Below, piece by piece: positions 17,660 to 26,033 of a DNA stretch of 64,000 bases; position 1 is the stretch's first letter; each line of letters starts with the position of its first letter. The notes beneath the pieces are model-generated. The model made no database searches. It was not told the origin of the DNA and was given only the letters and a program-made list of their open reading frames with translations. The stretch comes from Paenibacillus sp. BJ-4. Its GTDB lineage: Bacteria > Bacillota > Bacilli > Paenibacillales > Paenibacillaceae. The stretch covers positions 372,001 through 436,000 of the forward strand of contig NZ_JAIVEM010000140.1 in the NCBI RefSeq assembly GCF_020404765.1, read 5' to 3'. The translations under genes and the position numbers were made by a program.

Positions 17660-19053
17660 ATGGGATATCCAATCATCAAGTATAACGGAGCTGTTCTATC
17701 TCTTCAAAATCCGAAGGTTAAAGTTGTACAGAAAATGAATGAGCATGTGAAGGTCTTTTTGACGGGGGTGTTAAACGGTACACAAATGGAAGAGTATACA
17801 GATCATATGGAGGCAGGGGCGAAGTTAGTTGTTTCTTAATGAACGATGAGCATAAACAGATTGTGTTGTTCAGGGGATTAACCACGCAGATCCGAATCAA
17901 GCTGGTGTCCAATGTAGCTCATTTGGTCGCTGAAGCCGTATCCTATACAAGCCAGCTGGATGAAGTGCCTCATAGGCAGTCTTTTCAAAATGTAAAGATG
18001 AAGCTGCAGACATTGCTGGAGCATGTGCTCAAGTCCTATCCTAAAGCTAATTGTACGAGCCAATTAAAGGATCAGCTTTTACAGGAATTTACGATGCAAT
18101 TCGACGAAACAGACTGGTCGTTTCTGAAACGTATAGCGTCTCGGCTCGGTTGGGGGCTGATACCTGATCCGGTAGGAGAAAAACCTCAGTTTTATTTTGG
18201 GTTACCGGATGGTGTCAATCAAGGGGAGCTCAAACAGTATAACTACTCCATGACCAGAAAAACCAAGCCAGGGGCCAGCAAGGACGATAATCTTTTGTAT
18301 TATAAAGTGCAGACGACAGGGGCCAAAGATGTCCTGCTGGACATTGGGGCTGAAGTCAAATTCAAAGGGAAAAACTTGTACGCCTTGCAGTCTGTTGCGT
18401 TTGTACGGCACAGTGCCTTGTGGCATGAATATGTGCTGACGACAGCGGATGGAATGAAGCAGGATCTGATTGTAAATGAGAACATTCGCGGTATCTCATT
18501 GAAGTCCAAGGTCATTGGAATTGAGCAGGATCATGTGAAGGTATTCTTTTATGAAATGGATAAGGTAAAGCCGAACGTCAAGGAAACCTGTGCTTTTCCA
18601 ACGGCTACATTTTATACATCGGAAGAGAATACGGGATGGTACTGCATGCCAGAGCTGTTTGACTTTGTAGACATCTACTTTCCGACCCCTGAAGAAAAAG
18701 ACGCCATTGTAACCCACTCGATCCGCAAGAGATCCAAAGGGGGCGACTTTATTAAGGACCCGTCAACAAAGATCTTTATGACCAAGTACCGCAAAGCGAT
18801 TATATTTGAGAAAAATGAAATTTTAATCACCGGGAACGACGATGAAGTGGTGATTCGACTGCTGGATGACCATGGAATCGAATTGCGGAGTAAAAAAGAT
18901 ATCCGTGTTAAGGCTGATGGAAACCTGGTGTTCAATGCGGGTAACACAATACAAGTCACAGCGAAGGATGCCATCGGTTTAAAATGTAAAACGAGTTTGG
19001 TAGAAATGAATGGTAACATCAAAATGACTGGAGAAAAGAAAAAGACGCAATAA
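17660..19053 (+). pseudogene. Second VgrG/phage GPD-like spike protein, split by a frameshift
   Basis: Shorter paralog of the spike at 9023. The first 59 codons (17660-17836, AGGGG-type ribosome site) end at TAA 17837-17839; the rest is open from the overlapping ATG at 17839 (TAATG). Alignment to the first spike shows the two parts are continuous: the first ends KLVVS where the paralog has LEVYE, and the second resumes with NDEHKQIVLFRG against EDRGTVSIFKG. One missing base would explain it. The protein has the gp27-like base, OB-fold (GWYCMPELFDFVDIYFP) and short beta-spike but ends at about the point where the paralog's toxin extension begins. The TAATG overlap could allow reinitiation, so a working two-piece spike is possible. 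Confidence 0.75.
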
Positions 19054-19079
19054 TTAAATTATCGTGAGAGGTAATAATC

Positions 19080-19226
19080 ATGGCTAAAGTAACTACTGGA
19101 GCAATCGTGAATGAGCAACCGCCAACCCAGGAAGATATAATTCAAGAATGGAAACGTAAAATAAGCAGAGGCGAATATCCTTTTATTCATGTAAATCAGC
19201 ATAGTACCAAAAGTGAAGAACGGTAA
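19080..19226 (+). CDS. Small 48-residue cassette protein
   Basis: Short polar protein beginning MAKVTTGAIV, with an EDIIQEWKRKI helix. GAGAGG lies about eight bases before the ATG, and it is 26 bases after the second spike gene and just before a terminator, so it is the last gene of the cassette. No family recognised. Confidence 0.55.
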   Translation: MAKVTTGAIVNEQPPTQEDIIQEWKRKISRGEYPFIHVNQHSTKSEER

Positions 19227-19247
19227 ATGTGTCTGGTGACGACTGGG

Positions 19248-19270
19248 AAAGGCTCCTCAGGAGCCTTTTC
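19248..19270 (+). terminator. Terminator closing the spike cassette
   Basis: AAAGGCTCC-TCA-GGAGCCTTTTC hairpin with a T-rich tail directly after the last small gene. Together with the terminator at 7097-7129 it delimits one 11.7-kb transcription unit on the plus strand. Confidence 0.85.
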
Positions 19271-19289
19271 TTATTATTAGATGCAGCTT

Positions 19290-19538
19290 TTAAGGAGTAG
19301 ATGCCTCTATTTTGGGATTCCGGCTGTCAATGAACCAACCAGGACCAGTCACGTAGAGCACCTTTTTTTTCTTATAGTCGTAATTTATTGAGATTATTTG
19401 GCCTTCATGCCCATTTATATAGCCACGAAGATAAACAGTAGAGTTAACATAGCTACCAATAAAGTCGTAATCTTTGTATATAAATTCTGCATTGTAGTAT
19501 TTCAAATTGTGTTCATACATGCAAAGTTCTTCTAACAT
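19290..19538 (-). CDS. Small protein, N-terminally shortened paralog of the next gene
   Basis: 82-residue protein nearly colinear with the C-terminal two thirds of the 118-residue protein encoded at 19743-20099 (shared YKDYDFIGSYVN/FKSYDYIGSYVN, GYI.GHE, and TGPxWFIDSR). It lacks the membrane-anchor helix of its neighbour and has only a weak ribosome site, so it may be a truncated duplicate or a cytosolic form. The fold resembles DUF1433-like small proteins found beside type VII toxins, which I cannot verify. The region 19539-19742 between the pair has no further gene. Confidence 0.55.
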   Translation of the reverse strand: MLEELCMYEHNLKYYNAEFIYKDYDFIGSYVNSTVYLRGYINGHEGQIISINYDYKKKKVLYVTGPGWFIDSRNPKIEASTP

Positions 19539-19742
19539 AAAGTTACAAAGTCCTAATCGTTATTAGGTATGAACTATGACCAGGAATGCAGTGACCAACG
19601 ACTTTATACTTATTTTTAGTTTTAACTATACCCCAAGTAAACAGGAAGTATTATAATGATTTCACTTCCTTAGATTGGAAAAACACTTTCGTTGTATAGG
19701 GACTAATTATGAGTATCTTTTCTTGAATACGTGTCTTAATTT

Positions 19743-20099
19743 TTAATATGGGGGTACATTCTTTTTGGGATATCGGCTGTCGATGAACCAATCTGGTCCT
19801 GTTACACTAAGCACTTCCTTTTTTTTGAAATCATAAGCAATGGATATCGATTGGTCTTCATGCCCCTTTATATAGCCGATTAGATGAACCGTATTATTAA
19901 CATAGCTACCTATATAGTCGTAACTCTTAAATATGAAATCAGCTCTGTAGTACTTCTTGATGTACTCTTTACCAATAGGTATACCTGTGCGAACATTCTC
20001 CTCCTTTTGTACATTCGATGCGTACTGCATGTAATAGAAAACACCTACTAGGATGGAGAGCAAGACAAGAACAGTAATCCAAATTTTTTTCTTTTTCAA
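19743..20099 (-). CDS. Small membrane-anchored protein, possible immunity factor
   Basis: 118-residue protein with a basic N-terminus and one membrane helix (about residues 6-25), then an extracytoplasmic-looking domain of about 70 residues (FKSYDYIGSYVNNTVHLIGYIKGHEDQSISI). It resembles DUF1433/DUF3139-type small secreted or anchored proteins by pattern only. It is divergent from the lipase gene at 20182, separated by about 80 bases. A tandem paralog lies immediately downstream. Proximity to a type VII-like effector suggests immunity, but this is inference. Confidence 0.65.
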   Translation of the reverse strand: MKKKKIWITVLVLLSILVGVFYYMQYASNVQKEENVRTGIPIGKEYIKKYYRADFIFKSYDYIGSYVNNTVHLIGYIKGHEDQSISIAYDFKKKEVLSVTGPDWFIDSRYPKKNVPPY

Positions 20100-20181
20100 C
20101 TTTTTGATGCTCCTTTTTTAAAAGTATCAACTTTTTCTAACTTTATAATATATTAGGTGATTAGACAAGGTGGGATAATAG

Positions 20182-21645
20182 TTGCAGTATATTAGCGATA
20201 AAACATACTGGAAGATAGCAGATGAGGCTTACATATTGGATATTGATCCAAAGACTTATAAAAATGAAGAAATTCCTGGTTGGAAGGCTGTTAAGTTGGA
20301 TGAGAAACTATTACATGACACGAACAGTTCTGGATTTGATGCGGCCGTTTTTCATAACGCGGACACTAACCAGGTAATTATAGGGTATAGGGGGACAGAA
20401 CCAGGAGGAAGACCAATATGGAGTAGAATGATGGACATAGGTACGGATATCAGCGATGTCGTGGGTGGACGAACAAAAACCCTAAATCAAGTTCACGATT
20501 ACTATGTGAATAACCAGGAAGAGATAAAAAAGCTCCCCCCACAGGTGCAAAGTTCATTTCAGCAATATGAAGCCCAATATCAGGATAATCAATTTACGAA
20601 AGCCCAAAATCTGTACGATGAAGTGAAGAAGAAGTACCCCGCTGCCGAAATATCTACAACGGGCCATTCTTTGGGCGGTGCAGAAGCAGAATATGTTGCA
20701 GTAAAAAATGGTTTATCATCCGTGAGTTTTGCTGCTCCGGGCATTGTACACTTGCTGCCCGAGGAGCTTCAAAAGAGAGCAAAGGCAGGGGAGTTCAAGA
20801 AGACCAATACAGCTTATGCCCATCCGGGAGATTCAGTTGGTGGAGGGGCCACAAGTGCCAATCAACATGTGGGAGAGACGTATCATATTGGGAGTGATTA
20901 TAAGACTGCGAATGCGGCCAAGATTACTATTCCTATTTCAGTTCCACTAAGAAAAAATAATGAATTGAGAGATCTTATTTCTGGCCCTCAATGGTCCCCC
21001 ATTGTTTTTGTCCCGGTTACATTGCCTATGATACAACAAGATGCATTCACCAAATTCTATAATTCAGTAATAGGTGGGGAGCACACGCATGCAATGGAAA
21101 ACTTTACGTTTGATGCAAACGGCAATATCAGCAATCCATTGTACACGATGGACGGACAACTGGTAGAGGGGAACCCACGATTACAGGCATACGAGGAAAG
21201 GCTTGCGGCGGAGGCGAAATTCAAGGAAGTTATGGGCGATTTGGTTGAACGCTACGGTGGTCAAATGGGTGCCTTCGGGCAGCTTGCTGCTACTGCACTG
21301 GGAGTAAATATTGTGGGAGAAGGGCAACAGAATGGTCGCTCCAATGGCGGGGCTTATTTTGTGGGCAACAAAAATGGGGGCACAATTCAATTAACACCCG
21401 AGGAGCTAAAGCATGCTGCTAATCAGATGCGTTCCAGCTTGCATGGGTTTTCCAGCGATACCCGAGCCTCCATCCAGCTATTCCAGGCTCATATTGGGAC
21501 AAGTGAAAGTCAGTCTTTGACCCCGCTTGCGCACAGTGCAACGGCGACGCTGGATCGGATTAATCGCTGGTATCAGGAATCAATTACGGAGATAGCGGAG
21601 TATATAGATCGCAAGGGCCAGGAATTTACGATGGTGGATCAGTAA
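20182..21645 (+). CDS. Lipase-fold protein with C-terminal WXG-like region (type VII-like effector)
   Basis: 487-residue protein without a signal peptide. The N-terminal 270 residues are a class 3 lipase/DUF6792-like alpha/beta hydrolase: GYRGTE oxyanion region near residue 73, and nucleophile Ser163 in GHSLGG. The last 90 residues (IQLTPEELKHAANQMRSSL to IDRKGQEF) form a helical hairpin like type VII effectors of the SACOL2603/WXG kind, here at the C-terminus rather than the usual N-terminus. TTG start with AAGGTGG upstream. Two small genes (helical partner and membrane protein) follow. Predicted lipid-cleaving secreted effector; secretion route inferred. Confidence 0.8.
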   Translation: MQYISDKTYWKIADEAYILDIDPKTYKNEEIPGWKAVKLDEKLLHDTNSSGFDAAVFHNADTNQVIIGYRGTEPGGRPIWSRMMDIGTDISDVVGGRTKTLNQVHDYYVNNQEEIKKLPPQVQSSFQQYEAQYQDNQFTKAQNLYDEVKKKYPAAEISTTGHSLGGAEAEYVAVKNGLSSVSFAAPGIVHLLPEELQKRAKAGEFKKTNTAYAHPGDSVGGGATSANQHVGETYHIGSDYKTANAAKITIPISVPLRKNNELRDLISGPQWSPIVFVPVTLPMIQQDAFTKFYNSVIGGEHTHAMENFTFDANGNISNPLYTMDGQLVEGNPRLQAYEERLAAEAKFKEVMGDLVERYGGQMGAFGQLAATALGVNIVGEGQQNGRSNGGAYFVGNKNGGTIQLTPEELKHAANQMRSSLHGFSSDTRASIQLFQAHIGTSESQSLTPLAHSATATLDRINRWYQESITEIAEYIDRKGQEFTMVDQ

Positions 21646-21686
21646 ATAGATCATCAACTGGAAGAACACAACGGGAGGCAAAAGAG

Positions 21687-21983
21687 ATGAGCAGGATATC
21701 TTTGAGCCTTGGGGATCTGCGGAGGGCTGTACAGCAGTGCGAGCAGCTAAAGCAAAGACTTCAGCATCAAGAGCAGCAGATGAGAAATATATATGGTCGT
21801 CTGCAAGACTGGCGGGGCGAATCGGCTGCTGAATTAACACGTAAAATGGAGGCGTTTCTCCAGGGAACAACTGTACGAATACAAGAACTGGACGAGCATA
21901 AAGAGCAGTTGAAACGTTATATTCGCAAAATGGAAGAAGCCGATCGACGGGAAGAGAAACGCAAACGGGCAGCGCAATGGTGA
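21687..21983 (+). CDS. WXG100-like helical partner protein
   Basis: 98-residue all-helical protein with heptad-like Q/L/E patterns and a DWRGESA turn between two long helices, the place where WXG occurs in WXG100 proteins. Such proteins pair with type VII effectors as export partners. It is 41 bases after the lipase gene with a GGGAGG site. Assignment to DUF5344/YwqI-like partner families is by pattern only. Confidence 0.7.
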   Translation: MSRISLSLGDLRRAVQQCEQLKQRLQHQEQQMRNIYGRLQDWRGESAAELTRKMEAFLQGTTVRIQELDEHKEQLKRYIRKMEEADRREEKRKRAAQW

Positions 21984-22012
21984 TAGGTAACCGTAATAGT
22001 TAGGAGAACATC

Positions 22013-22324
22013 ATGAAAAATCAAAACGCATTCGTTATTTTACTTATATTGAATATTGTTTATGGCTTAACGTTACTAGCCTATCCACTCATGCTGATGC
22101 TGGCTGTGTTTTCCTTTGATGCACCGACAGCCGGTGACCACCTGATCAGTTATATTTTTGTCTATATCATGATGAGCTACCCGTTAGGAGTATTCATTTC
22201 GTGGAGCTGTTGGTATTTTTATCATCGTTATGCTTTTAAGAAGGCGTATATCATAGCGAATTTTATGCTGCTGTGGCCGGCTGCCCTTGTAGTATCCTCA
22301 TTGATTCAATCAGCTTTTTCATAA
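22013..22324 (+). CDS. Small membrane protein
   Basis: 103-residue hydrophobic protein with about three membrane helices (residues 8-35, 45-70 and 80-100). It begins 29 bases after the WXG-like gene with TAGGAGAAC upstream, so it is the third gene of the lipase unit. No family recognised. It could be a membrane immunity protein for the lipase, by position only. Confidence 0.6.
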   Translation: MKNQNAFVILLILNIVYGLTLLAYPLMLMLAVFSFDAPTAGDHLISYIFVYIMMSYPLGVFISWSCWYFYHRYAFKKAYIIANFMLLWPAALVVSSLIQSAFS

Positions 22325-22363
22325 AAGAGTCTCCAGCTCAGCGCAGTTAGCTACATATTATAA

Positions 22364-22404
22364 AATAAACCGTACACCGTGGGGGACTCTGGCGGAGTAC
22401 GGTT
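22364..22404. other. Inverted repeat in the intergenic region
   Basis: AACCGTAC and GTACGGTT arms enclose about 20 bases. No T tract follows on either strand. A second imperfect hairpin (GCGAAAA...TTTTTCGC) lies at about 22496-22547. The 331-base gap 22325-22656 holds these, the mpsC-family promoter, and no gene that I see. Confidence 0.4.
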
Positions 22405-22576
22405 AAATGTGCTTGGAAGAAATGACGTATTCAAATTACATATATAGTAGAAGAGAAAAATTATAAGCTGTTCTGATATCTCAGACGAAAAAAACGCGAA
22501 AATGTCCTAAAGCTCTACAAAGTTCGACATATTGTTCGCTTTTTCGCATCATATATTATTGGATCGGGGATTCTGA

Positions 22577-22622
22577 TTGCTATTTATCGTATATTTATGT
22601 ATAATCTATCATGTTGATAGAT
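22577..22622 (+). promoter_or_regulatory. SigA-type promoter and 19-bp palindrome before the MpsC gene
   Basis: TTGCTA (22577-22582) and TATAAT (22600-22605) are separated by 17 bases. A perfect 8-3-8 palindrome, ATCTATCA TGT TGATAGAT, covers 22604-22622, overlapping the end of the -10 box and the likely start site. This is where a repressor operator would be expected. Confidence 0.65.
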
Positions 22623-22656
22623 TGATTGTACGTAATATGCTGATGAGGGTGGGTTC

Positions 22657-23001
22657 ATGACGCTGCTCGACAGTAACGAAAGCAAGAAGCGGATGTGCCA
22701 GATTTACAACGAAATTTCAAAGGAACTGTTCGGCTTCGGGACCACGCTGCTGCGGGCCACCGTTGAGAACAATATTGTTACCTTTGTGGCGAAGCACCGG
22801 CGTTCTCCACGCTCGGCGGCATTGGAAGTGGAAGCCCCCGGCTTGAAGCTGGAAGTGGATTTCCGAATGTCCATGCTGTATAAAAAAAGACTTCGCGAAA
22901 AGCTGATTGAGGATATGGGGCTCGAAATTGAAGCCTTGCTGCGCGATTATGATTCAGCAACGCAGTGGGCAATCACGAACATCATATTGAAAGCATCCTA
23001 A
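22657..23001 (+). CDS. MpsC (DUF2294) family protein
   Basis: 114-residue protein of the DUF2294/MpsC family, named after a subunit of a staphylococcal membrane-potential-generating bicarbonate/sodium system. Here it has no MpsA/MpsB neighbours, and the sequence has no membrane helix, so only the family name can be given. Conserved features include GFGTTLLRATVENNIV near residue 27 and the basic YKKRLREKLIEDM helix. It is preceded by a clear promoter with a palindrome, and ATG 22657 follows GAGGGTGGG. Confidence 0.8.
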   Translation: MTLLDSNESKKRMCQIYNEISKELFGFGTTLLRATVENNIVTFVAKHRRSPRSAALEVEAPGLKLEVDFRMSMLYKKRLREKLIEDMGLEIEALLRDYDSATQWAITNIILKAS

Positions 23002-23079
23002 TACAATTGGATATTCGGCTTTTCGCTTCGGATCTATCTGAGGGGAGAACCTGTTATAACGCGCAGCGGGATCAACTTA

Positions 23080-23132
23080 TCTTTGTTTACGAAGAAAAGT
23101 ATTCTTGTTTTACAAGAGTACTTTTCTTTTTT
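23080..23132 (+). promoter_or_regulatory. Attenuator-like leader with strong terminator before the nucleoside operon
   Basis: A 15-bp hairpin (arms 23094-23108 and 23112-23126, one G-T mismatch) ends in six T residues, a textbook terminator. An alternative short hairpin (TCTTTG/CGAAGA, 23080-23095) shares bases with its left arm. It could simply end the MpsC transcript, or work as a regulated leader for the importer operon starting at 23176. No known riboswitch consensus was recognised in 23010-23090. Confidence 0.55.
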
Positions 23133-23175
23133 GTGTCATTAGGTGTGACGAATTAAAAAACAGGGGGAGTTTCTA

Positions 23176-24249
23176 ATGAAAAAATGGTTTAAAGGATTTG
23201 TGGCTGTGACCTTGGCATCTGTGGTACTGGCTGGTTGCGGCAGCAATGCTACTGGCGGTCAGACAGATGGAAAAAACAGCTCAGTTGATGGGAAAAAGAA
23301 GCTGGTCATTTCCACATGGGGCTTTTCCGAGGACTTTTTCAATAAAGAAGTGTACGAGCCCTTTGAAAAGGAACATAACGTGGATATTGTCGTGGAAATT
23401 GGCAATAACGCAGAGCGGTTGAACAAAATTAGTCAAGGAAGTACCGATGTCGATCTGATCTATCTGTCTGATTATTATGCTCAACAGGGGGTTCAACAAG
23501 GATTGTTTGAAAAGCTGGATCGCAGCAAGGTGCCAAACTTGAATCAAATTTATGATATTGCGAAGGCACCGCTAGGAGAGGATTATGGCCCTGCTTATAC
23601 GGTGGGCCGTCTTGGGATTGCCTACAACCCGGAATTGGTGAAAAAGAATGTGACCTCTTGGGCTGACCTGTGGGGCAGTGAGTTCAAAGGCAACGTGACT
23701 CTGCCGAACATCACAGCTACAGCCGGACCAATGATGGTAGATGCAGCGTCCAAGGTAGCAGGTAGCAAGGAGTTTAATGAAGACAAGGCTTTCGGGAAAC
23801 TGAAGGAGCTGAGTCCGAATATCGTTAAGTTCTATAGTAAAACATCCGAGTTCGTCAACATGTTTAGCCAGCAGGAAATCGCAGGCGGACCGATTATGGA
23901 AATGTACTTCAAAGATTTACAGGCGGCTGTGCCAGGAGCGAAATTTGTATCTCCAAGTGAAGGTGCCTATGCCGTAATGAACACGATTAATGTAGTCAAA
24001 GGCTCCGATCAAAAGGAGCTGGCTGAGGAATTTATCAACTGGCAGCTGAGTAAGGAAGTTCAAGAGAAGTCTGCCAAGGCGAAGGTTGATTCTCCGGTGA
24101 ACACACAGGTGGTACTGTCCGGTGCGGATACAGAAGGAATTACGTACGGTACAGATGTAGTGAACAAGCTGACCAAGCTGGATATGAAATTCGTTAACGA
24201 CCATATTAAGGCATGGACCGATCGCTGGAACCGGGAAGTTACACAATAA
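23176..24249 (+). CDS. ABC transporter substrate-binding lipoprotein (PotD-like)
   Basis: 357-residue extracellular solute-binding lipoprotein; signal peptide ends in LAGC. The rest is a two-lobed periplasmic-type fold of the spermidine/putrescine (PotD/SBP_bac) class, with IDLIYLSDYYAQ and YTVGRLGIAYN segments. AGGGGGAG lies before the ATG. It is the first gene of an operon whose other members are a nucleoside hydrolase, two permeases, an ATPase and adenine deaminase. The operon context suggests a purine nucleoside or base ligand rather than polyamine. The stop overlaps the next start (TAATG). Confidence 0.88.
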   Translation: MKKWFKGFVAVTLASVVLAGCGSNATGGQTDGKNSSVDGKKKLVISTWGFSEDFFNKEVYEPFEKEHNVDIVVEIGNNAERLNKISQGSTDVDLIYLSDYYAQQGVQQGLFEKLDRSKVPNLNQIYDIAKAPLGEDYGPAYTVGRLGIAYNPELVKKNVTSWADLWGSEFKGNVTLPNITATAGPMMVDAASKVAGSKEFNEDKAFGKLKELSPNIVKFYSKTSEFVNMFSQQEIAGGPIMEMYFKDLQAAVPGAKFVSPSEGAYAVMNTINVVKGSDQKELAEEFINWQLSKEVQEKSAKAKVDSPVNTQVVLSGADTEGITYGTDVVNKLTKLDMKFVNDHIKAWTDRWNREVTQ

Positions 24250-25178
24250 TGAAAAAAGTCATATTGGATGTAGATACAGGTATTGATGATGCGTTGGGTA
24301 TTTTACTGGCCGCCAAAAGCGGTCAGCTTGATATCCAAGCGATTACTACGGTATGTGGCAATGTTTCGCTTAAACAAGCAACCTTGAACACATGCAAAAT
24401 CCTCGACCTTTTGGATAGACCGGATATTCCGGTTTATCGGGGGGCCGAGGCACCATTAATACGTAAAGGACTGCACGAGCACCGTGTGCATGGAGAAGAC
24501 GGTATCGGAGGCGCATTGAGTAATGTTATCCCGGCCATATCTGAGTCCGAAGGTTTTGCACCGGATATCATCATTGATACAGTGATGACTCATCCAGGAG
24601 AAGTCACGCTCATTTGCACCGGTCCGCTCACCAATCTGGCGCTGGCGCTTCTGAAGTGTCCCGAGCTGACGGACCGCGTTGATCAAGTTGTTTTTATGGG
24701 CGGTGTTATTCATGGCTGCGGTAATATTACCCCTGTGGCCGAATATAACATGTATGCTGACCCGGAAGCGGCGCGGATCGTATTTCATGCCGGATTTAAG
24801 CGGCTGGTACAGGTGGGGCTGGATGTAACACGGAAAGCGCTGCTGACAGCCGATCATATTGCCCGCTTGACCCATCCGGCCATTCGTACCTATGTGGCTG
24901 AAAGCACAGCCGTCTATACCAAACGATATGAGGAACGCAACGGGGTAAAAGCATGTGCGCTTCATGATCCGCTTGCCGTGGGCGTTGTGTTGAATTCGAG
25001 GCTGGTAGAAACCTCGCTGCTGCATGTTGATGTGGAAACCTCCAGCCGCTTATGTGACGGACAAACGGTGGGCGATGTGCAGAACCGTCTCAATCATAGT
25101 CCCAACATGGACGTATGCGAGCAGGTGGACAGCGAAGCTTTTCTGGAATTGTTTATCCAGGTGCTGAACAAGGAATAA
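24249..25178 (+). CDS. Nucleoside hydrolase, operon-linked
   Basis: 309-residue IUNH-family enzyme predicted to split imported nucleosides into base and ribose. The calcium site DVDTGIDD is intact at residues 6-13, followed by TVCGN and the TGPLTNLA and FMGG segments; the C-terminal HDPLAV motif carries the catalytic-side histidine and aspartate. The ATG at 24249 overlaps the stop of the binding-protein gene by one base. Located between binding protein and permease genes, it links uptake to cleavage; adenine from adenosine would be passed to the deaminase encoded last. Confidence 0.93.
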   Translation: MKKVILDVDTGIDDALGILLAAKSGQLDIQAITTVCGNVSLKQATLNTCKILDLLDRPDIPVYRGAEAPLIRKGLHEHRVHGEDGIGGALSNVIPAISESEGFAPDIIIDTVMTHPGEVTLICTGPLTNLALALLKCPELTDRVDQVVFMGGVIHGCGNITPVAEYNMYADPEAARIVFHAGFKRLVQVGLDVTRKALLTADHIARLTHPAIRTYVAESTAVYTKRYEERNGVKACALHDPLAVGVVLNSRLVETSLLHVDVETSSRLCDGQTVGDVQNRLNHSPNMDVCEQVDSEAFLELFIQVLNKE

Positions 25179-25205
25179 CATTTTGATAACCGCAAGGAGC
25201 TACCC

Positions 25206-26027
25206 ATGAAGAAAACATACTTGTATTGGCTGCTGCTGCCAGGTCTGCTCTTTCTGGCGGTGTTCATGGTCATTCCGATTGTGTTGACGATCGGCTCGAC
25301 CTTCGTACAGAACAGCTCATTCACCCTAGAAGGCTATCTCCATTTCTTCAAGGACCCTTATTTTCTGAAAATATTGCTGACTACGCTGGAAGTTAGTGTC
25401 GTTACGACACTCGTGTGCATATTGATGGGCTTCCCGACAGCTTATTATATTTCGCAAAAGGCCCCGCGTCGTAAAGGAATTTTGCTGGCGCTGGCTATCT
25501 TTCCCTTGTTGACGAGTCCAGTGGTGCGGTCATTCAGCTGGATGGTCATATTGGGTCGCAAAGGTCTGTTAAATAACGTACTCATCGGTTTGGGAATCGT
25601 GGACGAGCCATTGAATACTTTGTACACTCCGGCGGCGATGATTATTGGTCTTGTTCATTTGTTTTTACCGCTGATGATTATTTCACTAATCGGTGTACTT
25701 GAAAATATCGATGGTGATCTCGTTCATGCTGCTCAGAGCTTGGGAGCTTCAAGATTCAGCGCATTTCGTAAAATTGTATTTCCGCTGTCTGTGCCGGGTC
25801 TGATCATCGGAAGTATTCTTGTTTTCGTAGGCAGTCTGACTGCCTATACGACACCAGCACTGCTTGGTGGAAAGCAGCGGGTTATCGCTACATTTTTGTA
25901 TCAGAATGCGATGACACTGAACGACTGGTTTTTAGCCTCTGTTATTGCAACCATTATGATTGTCATTACATTTATCGTGGTCGGTCTCTTAAATAAGGCG
26001 GCCCATAAACTCAATCCGAAGGGGTAG
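25206..26027 (+). CDS. ABC transporter permease 1
   Basis: 273-residue inner membrane permease of the binding-protein-dependent class (PotB-like), with six hydrophobic helices. The cytoplasmic EAA loop (AAQSLGASRFSAFRKIVFPLSVPGL region, near residues 178-202) that docks to the ATPase is present. CAAGGAGC precedes the ATG, 28 bases after the nucleoside hydrolase gene. It should pair with the next permease as a heterodimer. Confidence 0.92.
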   Translation: MKKTYLYWLLLPGLLFLAVFMVIPIVLTIGSTFVQNSSFTLEGYLHFFKDPYFLKILLTTLEVSVVTTLVCILMGFPTAYYISQKAPRRKGILLALAIFPLLTSPVVRSFSWMVILGRKGLLNNVLIGLGIVDEPLNTLYTPAAMIIGLVHLFLPLMIISLIGVLENIDGDLVHAAQSLGASRFSAFRKIVFPLSVPGLIIGSILVFVGSLTAYTTPALLGGKQRVIATFLYQNAMTLNDWFLASVIATIMIVITFIVVGLLNKAAHKLNPKG

Positions 26028-26033
26028 GTGGAT

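Noticed and set aside
7484..19226. Complete prophage
   Set aside because: No integrase, capsid, terminase, portal, tail tube, sheath or lysis genes; flanks are chromosomal genes and no attachment-site repeats were noticed.
23010..23090. Purine or preQ1 riboswitch before the importer operon
   Set aside because: The conserved core patterns of these classes are not present; only hairpins can be supported.
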